Below are positions 1 to 5,283 of a stretch of 6,261 nucleotides of DNA, piece after piece. Position 1 is the first letter of the stretch, and every line of letters begins with the position of its first letter. The notes under the pieces are model-generated. The model searched no databases and was not told the DNA's origin. It was given only the letters and a program-made list of their open reading frames with translations. The DNA comes from Gemmatimonadales bacterium. Lineage in GTDB: Bacteria; Gemmatimonadota; Gemmatimonadetes; Gemmatimonadales; GWC2-71-9. The DNA lies in assembly GCA_013816685.1 (NCBI GenBank), contig JACDDX010000105.1, forward strand, positions 1 through 6,261, given 5' to 3'. The translations under genes were made by a program, and so were the position numbers.

Positions 1-124
1 GGTAGGTGGAGCGCCGGCGATCGGCGTCCGTCGTCGCGGCTCGGCTCGAGCCCAGCGCCGCCGCCCCCGCGCCGAGCGTGACGAGTAGCGCGACGGCGAG
101 CGTCAGCTCAGCGCGCGGTCGCAT
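1..124 (-). CDS. DUF4350-like membrane-anchored protein, N-terminal fragment
   Basis: Forty-one codons are visible before the gene leaves the window at base 1. The start is ATG at 124-122, overlapping the end of the DUF4129 gene by 17 bp. The fragment has a short basic N-terminus (MRPRAELT), one hydrophobic Ala/Leu/Val-rich segment at about residues 8-24 that would be a signal anchor, and then a polar stretch ending DADRRRSTY. A single N-terminal helix followed by an Arg-Arg-x-Ser-Thr-Tyr-type motif is how DUF4350 proteins usually begin. These proteins are typically encoded directly after a DUF4129 gene in MoxR/DUF58 loci, which matches the position here. DUF4350 function is unknown. No good Shine-Dalgarno sequence is visible, so translation is probably coupled to the upstream gene. 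The family call rests on 41 residues plus context and is therefore tentative. Confidence 0.6.
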   Translation of the reverse strand, partial: MRPRAELTLAVALLVTLGAGAAALGSSRAATTDADRRRSTY

Positions 125-719
125 GCCACGGCGGATCGGTGGCGTCGCGCCACCGGCGGTATCCATCGGCATCGCAGGGGACGCCGCCGAACGCATGTGC
201 GTAGAGCGACCGCACCAGCGTTCCGAGGCGCTCACCATCCGGCCGGGTGAGCCGTGCCTGCCGCGCGCACTCGGCGGGCGTCATGCTTGGGTGATATCGC
301 AGCGCGCCCTGACCTTCGAGCGTGAGCGCCAGCGCCCTGAAGGCGAGCTGAAGCGCTTCCACGATCCGGCCCTCAGCAGCAGCCTGATCCGCCATCCTGC
401 GATACACGGTGGCGTCCCGCGGCTCGCGCGATGGCACCGGACCCGCCGTAGCTACACTTCCCCGGACGGTGGTCAGTACCACCCACACGGCGTGCAGCAG
501 CACGAGCATCGAGACCACCAGCAGAACCCCAATCAGAATGCGGAACACCAGTGGGTTCCCGATCCGAAGCCCTTCGAGCCACTCGCCGAGCTGCTGCCAC
601 AGCCGGCGCAGGACACGATACGGGGCCGGCTCCTCCGCCCAGCGGTAGGCCGGCGCCGCGAAGACCGAGTCGAGCACGGCGCGAAACGAAGCGGCGTCCG
701 GTGGTGCCTGGACAGTCAC
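108..719 (-). CDS. DUF4129 domain-containing membrane protein
   Basis: This encodes 203 residues from a GTG start at 719-717. That start is chosen because it lies 7 bp after the stop of the upstream gene; the reading frame stays open upstream, but only by running into that gene. Layout: a soluble N-terminal part (about 1-55, Pro/Trp-rich, YRWAEE near 25-30), one strong transmembrane helix at about 58-84, a short linker, and a cytoplasmic-type helical domain at about 103-195. That last domain has the DUF4129 pattern: a repeated Ala-rich helix (AAAEGRIVEALQLAFRALAL at about 113-132), a Thr-Pro-Ala-Glu-Cys-Ala motif (147-152) and a late Gly-Gly-Val-Pro...Tyr segment (178-187). DUF4129 often forms the C-terminus of transglutaminase-like proteins, but no transglutaminase domain is present. 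The biochemical role is unknown. Its position between a multi-helix membrane protein and a DUF4350-like gene fits a MoxR-associated envelope cluster. Confidence 0.75.
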   Translation of the reverse strand: MTVQAPPDAASFRAVLDSVFAAPAYRWAEEPAPYRVLRRLWQQLGEWLEGLRIGNPLVFRILIGVLLVVSMLVLLHAVWVVLTTVRGSVATAGPVPSREPRDATVYRRMADQAAAEGRIVEALQLAFRALALTLEGQGALRYHPSMTPAECARQARLTRPDGERLGTLVRSLYAHAFGGVPCDADGYRRWRDATDPPWHATAR

Positions 720-726
720 GCCAGCG

Positions 727-1497
727 CTACGCCGACTGGAGGGTGGACGCGAGCACTTCGAGGTCGAACCCTTCGCGCCGCACCCGCAGATCGTAGTACG
801 CAACGGTGAGCATGCAGTGGAAGAACGGCAGCAGGAACATTTGCAGGACGCCCGTCACCGCGAGCGTGACGATCAGCGCGCCCGAGGACGCAAGACCCGC
901 CTCGCTGGAGGGTAGAAAGAGCGCGGCGATGCCGCCCAGCGCGATGAGCGGGATGTAGATCAGAATGCCGGCTGTGATGAGGAGGCCGAACACCCGCCGG
1001 CGCGCACCGCGGGTGAGCGTCCACGAGCGGCCCAGCGCCTCCGTCGGCGAGAGCCCCGGCTCCAGCACCAGTGCCGGCGTCGCGAAGATGAGTCCGCAGA
1101 GTGCCACGATGCCGGGCACGAAGAACAGAAACAATCCGACGATCACGACAAAACTGAGTGAGAGCGAGGTCACCAGCAGCCTGCCGACCAGCGGAGTGGC
1201 TCGGCGGAGTGCGTCCCACGGTCCGAGCGGCCGGCCCAGGTATCCCTCCGACACCACGAAGACGGTGCCCGCCGTGGCGATCGTCTGCATCACGACGAAG
1301 CTCAGGTAGTACACCACCGAGAGCAGCGGCGTCCGGAAGAGTCCGCCCGCCGCCTGCACGTAGAGGCCGAGCGCGAAGGGGACCGCCGAGCAGACGGCCA
1401 CGATGATCGCGAGCGTCGCGAAGTGCAGGCGGTACACGCCGAAGGCGACATCGAGGATCTCACCGACCGAGAGCGGCCGAAGCGCGGGGACGGACAT
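727..1497 (-). CDS. Integral membrane protein, GPDPase-membrane-domain/YciC-like
   Basis: This encodes 256 residues from ATG at 1497-1495 (MSVPALRPLS). In-frame ATGs at 1509 and 1527 would add 4 or 10 residues, but the family's conserved opening (LRPLSVGEILDVAFGVYRLHF, about residues 6-26) sits best next to the 1497 start. Hydrophobic segments lie at about 27-48, 58-82, 108-147 (probably two helices), 168-196 and 205-232, giving roughly six transmembrane helices. Two further landmarks are typical of this group: a Leu-Glu-Pro...Ser-Pro-Thr-Glu-Ala-Leu-x-Arg-Ser-Trp motif (145-159) and a C-terminal YYDLRVRREGFDLEVLA segment (234-250). Such proteins are often annotated as 'glycerophosphodiester phosphodiesterase membrane domain', but no catalytic phosphodiesterase domain is present and no activity should be inferred. 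It is first in the leftward unit, ahead of the DUF4129 and DUF4350-like genes, and divergent from the RDD-SpoIIM gene. Confidence 0.75.
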   Translation of the reverse strand: MSVPALRPLSVGEILDVAFGVYRLHFATLAIIVAVCSAVPFALGLYVQAAGGLFRTPLLSVVYYLSFVVMQTIATAGTVFVVSEGYLGRPLGPWDALRRATPLVGRLLVTSLSLSFVVIVGLFLFFVPGIVALCGLIFATPALVLEPGLSPTEALGRSWTLTRGARRRVFGLLITAGILIYIPLIALGGIAALFLPSSEAGLASSGALIVTLAVTGVLQMFLLPFFHCMLTVAYYDLRVRREGFDLEVLASTLQSA

Positions 1498-1521
1498 GGA
1501 GCGAAACATGGTCGGCGCCGG

Positions 1522-1527
1522 TACCAT
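1522..1527 (+). promoter_or_regulatory. Possible -10 element (TACCAT) for a leaderless RDD-SpoIIM transcript
   Basis: TACCAT fits the minimal TANNNT -10 pattern and spans -12 to -7 relative to the A of the ATG at 1534. That is the spacing expected if transcription starts at the start codon itself. The idea also accounts for the absence of a Shine-Dalgarno sequence before 1534. No -35 element is evident, and a six-base match with two fixed ends is weak evidence. Confidence 0.22.
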
Positions 1528-1533
1528 TCCGCC

Positions 1534-3258
1534 ATGGCCACCTCGCCCCCCATGCCCCCTCCGTCGGATTACCGCCAGCACCTCGAGGTCGAGACACCCG
1601 AGCACGTCGTGCTGGATCTGGAGATCGCGGGCGTCGGCTCCCGCGCGCTGGCCGCCATCATCGATACGGTGATCCTGATCGGGGGGGGGATCCTGCTCTT
1701 TCTGGTGGTCGCCGTGCTCGTCGGCTACGGCGTCCGCCTCGGCCGGTGGGGGCCCGCGATCCTGCTGCTCGGCGGATTCGCCGCGTGGAATCTCTACTTC
1801 ATACTGTTCGAGGGGCTGCGCGGAGGGCAGACACCCGGGAAGCGCGCGATCGGCATCCGGGTCGTGACCGACACAGGCCACGGAGCGGGGCTGCCGGCGG
1901 CCGTCGCCCGGAACCTCCTCCGGGTCGCCGACTTCCTGCCGCCGCCCTACCTCATCGGCGCGGCGCTGGCCGCCCTTCACCCACGGGGCAAGCGACTGGG
2001 GGATCTCGTCGCGGGTACGGTCGTGGTCCGCGACCGTCCCTCCGAAACCGCCGTCCCCGCGCCCCAGCGAGCGGCACCCGCGGATTCGGCGGCGCCTGGT
2101 GGCGCCGCAGGCCTTGTTACCCGGCAGCTAAGCGACGATCGGCTCGGGCTGCTGGCCCGCTTTGAATCGCGAGCCCGCGATCTTCCAGCCCCAGCGCGTG
2201 ATCGTCTCGCCGCCGCGCTGATCGACCGCCTTGACCTCGTCCCGCCGGCCGGTGTCGCCGACGCCGAGCACCTGCACGCGCTCTACGCCGACGAGTCGGG
2301 GCGCCGACGCGGCGGCCTGGAGGCGAGAAAGGGACAGCGCTGGAACGAGTTTCAGCGACTCGCCGAGCGGGCAGCGGGTGGTGGACTCGACGCCTTTGCC
2401 GCACACGAGCTGCCCGATTTCGCCGCGCGCTACCGGGAGGTTGCCGCCGACCTGGCCCGCGCGCGTACGTACCGCGCCGACGGCGTCACGCTCCATCGGC
2501 TGGAACGGCTGGTCGCCGCCGGCCATAACGCCCTCTATCGCGACCAGCGCCAGACCTGGCGGCGGGCATGGTCGGTCATCACCCGGGAATGTCCCGGCGC
2601 GGTGGTGCAGGCCCGAGGCTATGTCCTGACTGCCTGCCTGGCCTTTGTCGTGCCGGCGGCGGCCGGTTATGCGCTCATTCGCGAGCGTCCCGCCCTGGCG
2701 GCGGACGTGCTGCCGGAGGTGATGCTGCAGCGCGCCGAGCAGGGGCCGGCGGCCGACGGCAGGCAGTATCTCGTCCTCGATAGCGAGGATCGTCCCCTGG
2801 CAGCGTCCGGCATCATCGCCAATAACGTGCGGGTGGCGGTCGCCTGCTTCGCGGGAGGGATCTTCCTCGGCGTCGGCTCGCTCGTGCTCCTCGCCTACAA
2901 CGGCCTCTCCATCGGCGCGAGCGCCGGCCACTTCGCCAATGTCGGCGTGCTGGGGTCACTGCTCGCCTTTATCGCGGGACATGGCGTGCTGGAGTTGTTC
3001 GCCATCTGGGTCGCGGGCGCCGCGGGGTTTCTGTTGGGGCGGTCGGTCGTCGCGCCGGGCGAGTGGTCCCGGGCGGACGCACTGGTCCTCAGCGGACGCC
3101 GAGCGGTCCGCATGGTCGGGGCAGCGGTGGTACTGCTGCTGGTGGCGGGCATCATCGAGGGCTTTGTGTCGGCCGGCGGCGGCGGGCTGGCCGGGCGGCT
3201 AGCCGTGAGCGCCGGGAGCCTGGCCTTCCTCGTGGTGTATCTGGCCGGCGGCCGGTGA
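1534..3258 (+). CDS. RDD domain - SpoIIM (DUF95) domain fusion membrane protein
   Basis: This encodes 574 residues from ATG at 1534 (MATSPPMPPP); a second in-frame ATG at 1552 is an alternative. The frame is open further upstream from a GTG at 1423, but that extension lies antisense inside the divergent gene. Residues about 20-166 form an RDD domain: the hallmark Arg37 and Asp44 in GSRALAAIID, a first helix at 42-65, a second at 74-93, then Gly-Gly-Gln-Thr-Pro-Gly-Lys-Arg (97-104) and the closing Arg-Gly-Lys-Arg-Leu-Gly-Asp-Leu-Val-Ala-Gly (151-161). An Ala/Pro-rich linker follows (about 167-198). Residues about 203-570 are a SpoIIM-type domain: a helical soluble part (WNEFQRLAERA at 270-280), then membrane helices with the characteristic IIANN (427-431), AYNGLSIGASAGHF (454-467), FIAGHGVLELFAIWVAGAAG (479-498) and a last helix pair (525-545, 557-571). 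In sporulators SpoIIM belongs to the peptidoglycan-remodelling DMP complex. In non-sporulators the role is unknown. RDD and SpoIIM are usually separate neighbouring genes. Confidence 0.88.
   Translation: MATSPPMPPPSDYRQHLEVETPEHVVLDLEIAGVGSRALAAIIDTVILIGGGILLFLVVAVLVGYGVRLGRWGPAILLLGGFAAWNLYFILFEGLRGGQTPGKRAIGIRVVTDTGHGAGLPAAVARNLLRVADFLPPPYLIGAALAALHPRGKRLGDLVAGTVVVRDRPSETAVPAPQRAAPADSAAPGGAAGLVTRQLSDDRLGLLARFESRARDLPAPARDRLAAALIDRLDLVPPAGVADAEHLHALYADESGRRRGGLEARKGQRWNEFQRLAERAAGGGLDAFAAHELPDFAARYREVAADLARARTYRADGVTLHRLERLVAAGHNALYRDQRQTWRRAWSVITRECPGAVVQARGYVLTACLAFVVPAAAGYALIRERPALAADVLPEVMLQRAEQGPAADGRQYLVLDSEDRPLAASGIIANNVRVAVACFAGGIFLGVGSLVLLAYNGLSIGASAGHFANVGVLGSLLAFIAGHGVLELFAIWVAGAAGFLLGRSVVAPGEWSRADALVLSGRRAVRMVGAAVVLLLVAGIIEGFVSAGGGGLAGRLAVSAGSLAFLVVYLAGGR
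1681..1689 (+). repeat. Homopolymeric G tract (nine G) inside the RDD coding region
   Basis: Nine consecutive G bases encode Gly50-Gly51-Gly52 of the RDD-SpoIIM protein, in the first transmembrane helix. The frame is intact as sequenced. Loss or gain of one G would end the useful reading frame near residue 50, removing nearly the whole protein. Tracts of this length are known to slip in replication in some bacteria; whether this one does is unknown. Confidence 0.9.
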
Positions 3259-3260
3259 GC

Positions 3261-3296
3261 AGGTCATCGGCTCTCGACTTAGGCAGCCGACGACCT
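3261..3296 (+). terminator. Hairpin just after the RDD-SpoIIM stop, possible terminator
   Basis: AGGTCATCGGCT (3261-3272) can pair with AGCCGACGACCT (3285-3296) over 12 positions with a single A-C mismatch and a 12-nt loop. It begins 2 nt after the TGA at 3256-3258. No run of T follows, so it does not fit a classic intrinsic terminator. It could be a U-less terminator, a 3'-end-stabilising hairpin, or a barrier separating this gene from the rho promoter. Confidence 0.45.
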
Positions 3297-3313
3297 CTTG
3301 CGACGACCTCTTG
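3288..3313 (+). repeat. Perfect 13 bp tandem repeat, two copies
   Basis: CGACGACCTCTTG occurs at 3288-3300 and again directly at 3301-3313. The first copy contains most of the right arm of the 3261-3296 hairpin. The second copy ends in the TTG that begins the candidate -35 element TTGACG. The left hairpin arm (3261-3269) could alternatively pair with 3301-3309 in the second copy. Confidence 0.9.
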
Positions 3314-3339
3314 ACGCGCTGGGTCGGTGGCTCTAAGTT
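3311..3339 (+). promoter_or_regulatory. Candidate sigma-70-type promoter of the rho operon
   Basis: TTGACG (3311-3316, five of six consensus bases) and TAAGTT (3334-3339, three of six) are separated by exactly 17 bp. They lie in the only sizeable intergenic gap of the window, upstream of rho. Transcription would start near 3346 and give a leader of roughly 250 nt. The -10 is weak, so this is a candidate only. Confidence 0.45.
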
Positions 3340-3372
3340 CCGCAGCTTGCGATCGTGGATTCGCGGTTGCAG

Positions 3373-3378
3373 TATGAT
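3373..3378 (+). promoter_or_regulatory. Alternative -10 element (TATGAT) upstream of rho
   Basis: TATGAT matches the -10 consensus at five of six bases in an otherwise GC-rich region. The best upstream -35-like sequence, TTGCGA at 3347-3352, is 20 bp away, which is too far for an ideal promoter. It may be a second start site giving a leader of about 210 nt. Confidence 0.35.
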
Positions 3379-3440
3379 CCAGGGTTGTTCGTAGTGCCCT
3401 CACGTCGTACCCAGTTCTGCGCGCTTCAGCGTGCCGAGCC

Positions 3441-3560
3441 CACCCCCGACGCAATCCAACGACGCATTCCAACGCAATCATATCGCCAACACCATCACAT
3501 ACGCGCCCAAGCAACCAGCACCACCTGAAACCCATACCTCCATTAACCCCGCCAACCGGC
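3441..3560 (+). promoter_or_regulatory. C-rich, G-poor rho leader, probable rut (Rho utilisation) region
   Basis: By my count these 120 bases hold 55 C, 14 G, 38 A and 13 T, so C exceeds G about fourfold. The neighbouring coding DNA has roughly balanced C and G. The region is rich in CC, TC and CA steps and nearly free of self-complementary structure. That is the composition of a Rho loading site, where pyrimidine-C dinucleotides in unstructured RNA are bound. It sits directly in front of the rho coding region. Rho is known to control its own transcription by attenuation in the leader in Escherichia coli, so autogenous control is the simplest reading. The same DNA is also open in frame with rho from GTG 3431, so a translated N-terminal extension is the competing explanation. 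Confidence 0.6.
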
Positions 3561-3571
3561 CCACTGCCGGT
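3555..3571 (+). promoter_or_regulatory. Short GC hairpin at the end of the rho leader
   Basis: ACCGGC (3555-3560) and GCCGGT (3566-3571) form a perfect 6 bp stem with a 5-nt loop. It sits between the C-rich tract and the ribosome binding site. There is no T run, so it is not an intrinsic terminator. It could be a polymerase pause site downstream of the rut-like region. The chance of such a short stem arising by accident in GC-rich DNA is substantial. Confidence 0.3.
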
Positions 3572-3586
3572 CAGGTCCGTCCGCCT

Positions 3587-3590
3587 GGAG
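3587..3590 (+). promoter_or_regulatory. Shine-Dalgarno sequence of rho
   Basis: GGAG ends 8 nt before the GTG at 3599 and decides the start of rho in favour of GTG 3599 over the upstream GTG at 3431. CTCC at 3595-3598 could pair with GGAG across a 4-nt loop, which may reduce access. That stem is only 4 bp. Confidence 0.65.
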
Positions 3591-3598
3591 TCCTCTCC

Positions 3599-4846
3599 GT
3601 GGATATCGCAGAGCTGAAGCAGAAGTCGGTCGCCGAACTGCATACGCTGGCCGAGCAGCTGAACCTCACCAACTACTCGGGCCTTCGGAAGCAGGACCTG
3701 ATCTTCCGCATCGAGCAGTCGCTCCTCGACTCGGACACCGTTATTCGCGGCGAGGGCGTGCTCGAGATTCTGCCCGAGGGCTACGGCTTCCTGCGGAGCC
3801 AGGACTGGAACTACCTCTACGGCCCCGACGACATCTACGTGTCGCCCAGTCAGATCAAGCGATTCGATCTCCGCACCGGCGACACGGTCATGGGCCAGGT
3901 CCGGCCACCCAAGGAGGGGGAGCGCTACCTCGCGCTGCTCAAGGTCGAGCAGGTCAACTTCGAGGAGCCGGAAAAGACCAAGCACCGGATCGCCTTCGAC
4001 AACCTGAAGCCGCGCTACCCCGACCAGCGCATCCGGCTGGAGCGCAAGGCCGGTGACCTCAGCATGCGGGTCGTTGATCTCCTGTCGCCGATCGGCATGG
4101 GACAACGCGGCCTCATCGTCGCCCCGCCGAAGGCGGGCAAGACGATTCTGATGCAGAAGCTCGCCAACGCGATCAGCGAGAACCATCCCGAGATCGTCCT
4201 CATCGTGCTGCTGATCGACGAGCGGCCCGAGGAAGTCACGGACATGGAGGAGAATGTCCGGGCCGAGGTGATTTCGTCCACCTTCGACGAGCCGGCCGAT
4301 CGGCACGTGCAGGTGGCCGACATGGTCATCGAGAAGGCGAAGCGGCTGGTGGAACATGGACGCGACGTCGTCATCCTGCTCGACTCGATCACCCGGCTCG
4401 CGCGCGCCCACAACGTGGTGGTGCCGCACTCGGGCAAGATCCTCTCGGGCGGTGTCGACGCCAACGCGCTCCAGAAGCCGAAGCGGTTCTTCGGCGCGGC
4501 CCGCAACATCGACAAGGGCGGCAGTCTCACCATCATCGCCACGGCCCTGATCGACACCGGCAGCCGGATGGACGAGGTGATCTTCGAGGAGTTCAAGGGC
4601 ACCGGCAACATGGAGCTCGTCCTCGATCGCCGTCTCGCCGACCGCCGGATCTATCCCGCTATCGACATCCAGCGCACCTCGACCCGCAAGGAAGAGCTGC
4701 TCATGGACAAGGACGAGCTCAACCGGGTCTACCTGCTGCGCAACTTCCTCGCGGACATGCCGCCCGTCGAGGCGCTGGAGTTCCTCCTGGAGCGGATGAA
4801 GCGCACCAAGAACAACAAGGAGTTCTTCAGCACCATGGCGCAATGA
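3599..4846 (+). CDS. rho: Transcription termination factor Rho
   Basis: This encodes 415 residues, close to the 419 of the E. coli protein, from GTG 3599 with GGAG 8 nt upstream. Rho is a ring-shaped hexameric RNA-dependent ATPase/helicase that binds C-rich nascent RNA and releases RNA polymerase. Visible domains in order: N-terminal helical domain (about 1-45, ELKQKSVAELHTLAEQ and KQDLIF), cold-shock-like primary RNA-binding domain (about 48-120; YGFLR at 62-66, DDIYVSPSQIKRFDLRTGD at 77-95, RPPKEGERY at 102-110), then the RecA-like motor. Motor motifs are Walker A APPKAGKT (175-182), IDERPEEV (206-213), STFDEPADRHVQVA (227-240), Walker B VVILLDS (257-263) and the SGGVDANALQKPKRFFGAARN region (283-303) that holds the secondary RNA-binding elements. 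All key residues are present and nothing suggests degeneration. It is first in an operon; its TGA overlaps the ruvX ATG by 4 bp. An upstream GTG at 3431 would add 56 low-complexity residues; I regard that as less likely. Confidence 0.97.
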   Translation: MDIAELKQKSVAELHTLAEQLNLTNYSGLRKQDLIFRIEQSLLDSDTVIRGEGVLEILPEGYGFLRSQDWNYLYGPDDIYVSPSQIKRFDLRTGDTVMGQVRPPKEGERYLALLKVEQVNFEEPEKTKHRIAFDNLKPRYPDQRIRLERKAGDLSMRVVDLLSPIGMGQRGLIVAPPKAGKTILMQKLANAISENHPEIVLIVLLIDERPEEVTDMEENVRAEVISSTFDEPADRHVQVADMVIEKAKRLVEHGRDVVILLDSITRLARAHNVVVPHSGKILSGGVDANALQKPKRFFGAARNIDKGGSLTIIATALIDTGSRMDEVIFEEFKGTGNMELVLDRRLADRRIYPAIDIQRTSTRKEELLMDKDELNRVYLLRNFLADMPPVEALEFLLERMKRTKNNKEFFSTMAQ

Positions 4847-5283
4847 TCCCAGCCGACGGACGCATCCTCGCCGTGGACTGGGGCGAGATCCGTATCGGCC
4901 TGGCGCTCTCCGATGAAACGCAGGTCCTCGCTTCCCCGCTCGAGACGCTGGTGCGCCGGGCGGGGAAGCGTTTTCCCATGCCCCGCTTCCTCGAGCTCGT
5001 CGACCAGCATCGCCCGGTCGGCGTCCTCGTCGGACTGCCGCTCACCGGAGAAGGCGGCGAGGGCCCCAGCGCCGTCGCTGCCCGCACGACGGCCGGTACC
5101 ATTGCCGGCCGCACCGCGCTGCCGCTCGTGCTCTGGGACGAGCGCATGAGCACCGCCCGCGCCCTCGGCGCCATCCGCGAGCAGGGCGGCAGCCCCCGGG
5201 GACGGAAGGGCGATGTGGACGCGCTCGCGGCCGCCGTGTTCCTGCAGCACTTTCTCGACGCCCGCCGGCCCATCCGAGGATGA
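4843..5283 (+). CDS. ruvX: Putative Holliday junction resolvase / pre-16S rRNA nuclease RuvX (YqgF)
   Basis: This encodes 146 residues, the usual YqgF size. It begins with an ATG that shares ATGA with the rho stop, so translation is probably coupled. The family has an RNase H-like fold. YqgF is reported to process the 5' end of 16S rRNA in E. coli and has been proposed as a Holliday junction resolvase; which activity applies here cannot be read from sequence. Motifs: LAVDWGEIRIGLALSD (9-24) with the first metal-binding Asp12, VGLPLTGEG (63-71), WDERMSTARA (98-107) with the Asp99-Glu100 pair, and the closing KGDVDALAAAVFLQHFL (122-138) with Asp124 and Asp126 as the late acidic positions. All expected acidic residues are present. 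The downstream mltG start overlaps its stop by 4 bp. A ruvX-mltG neighbourhood is also known in Firmicutes (yrrK and yrrL of Bacillus subtilis), so this pairing is conserved, while rho in front is less usual. Confidence 0.93.
   Translation: MIPADGRILAVDWGEIRIGLALSDETQVLASPLETLVRRAGKRFPMPRFLELVDQHRPVGVLVGLPLTGEGGEGPSAVAARTTAGTIAGRTALPLVLWDERMSTARALGAIREQGGSPRGRKGDVDALAAAVFLQHFLDARRPIRG

Noticed and set aside
6..809. 267-codon plus-strand open frame at the left end
   Set aside because: It runs antisense to the DUF4129 and DUF4350-like genes, whose domain patterns and tight spacing are convincing; its own translation is Arg/Pro/Ser-rich and featureless.
1423..1533. Upstream extension of the RDD-SpoIIM protein to 611 residues
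   Set aside because: It would start at a GTG inside the divergent gene and adds residues without RDD-family similarity.
1498..1980. Upstream extension of the minus-strand membrane protein to 417 residues
   Set aside because: The added residues are antisense to the RDD domain and look unlike protein (Gln/Asp/Gly-rich). The conserved family start is at about 1497.
2128..2931. 267-codon minus-strand open frame inside the SpoIIM part
   Set aside because: The plus frame carries conserved SpoIIM motifs across the same bases; the antisense frame is a composition shadow.
3246..3256. GC palindrome at the end of the RDD-SpoIIM coding region as a terminator
   Set aside because: The GGCCGGCGGCCGG-type sequence is a product of Gly/Arg codons in GC-rich DNA and has no T run; the hairpin at 3261-3296 is a better candidate.
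3374..3394. Six-codon leader ORF (MIQGCS) upstream of rho
   Set aside because: It overlaps the candidate -10 element TATGAT, has no Shine-Dalgarno, and a frame this short is expected by chance.
3441..3560. Possible CRISPR-like or repeat array in the AC-rich stretch
   Set aside because: There are no regularly spaced identical repeats; the region is distinguished only by base composition.
3152..4843. 563-codon minus-strand open frame opposite rho
   Set aside because: It lies antisense to a fully conserved rho gene and its translation has no recognisable motif. GC-rich third positions commonly leave such long antisense frames open.
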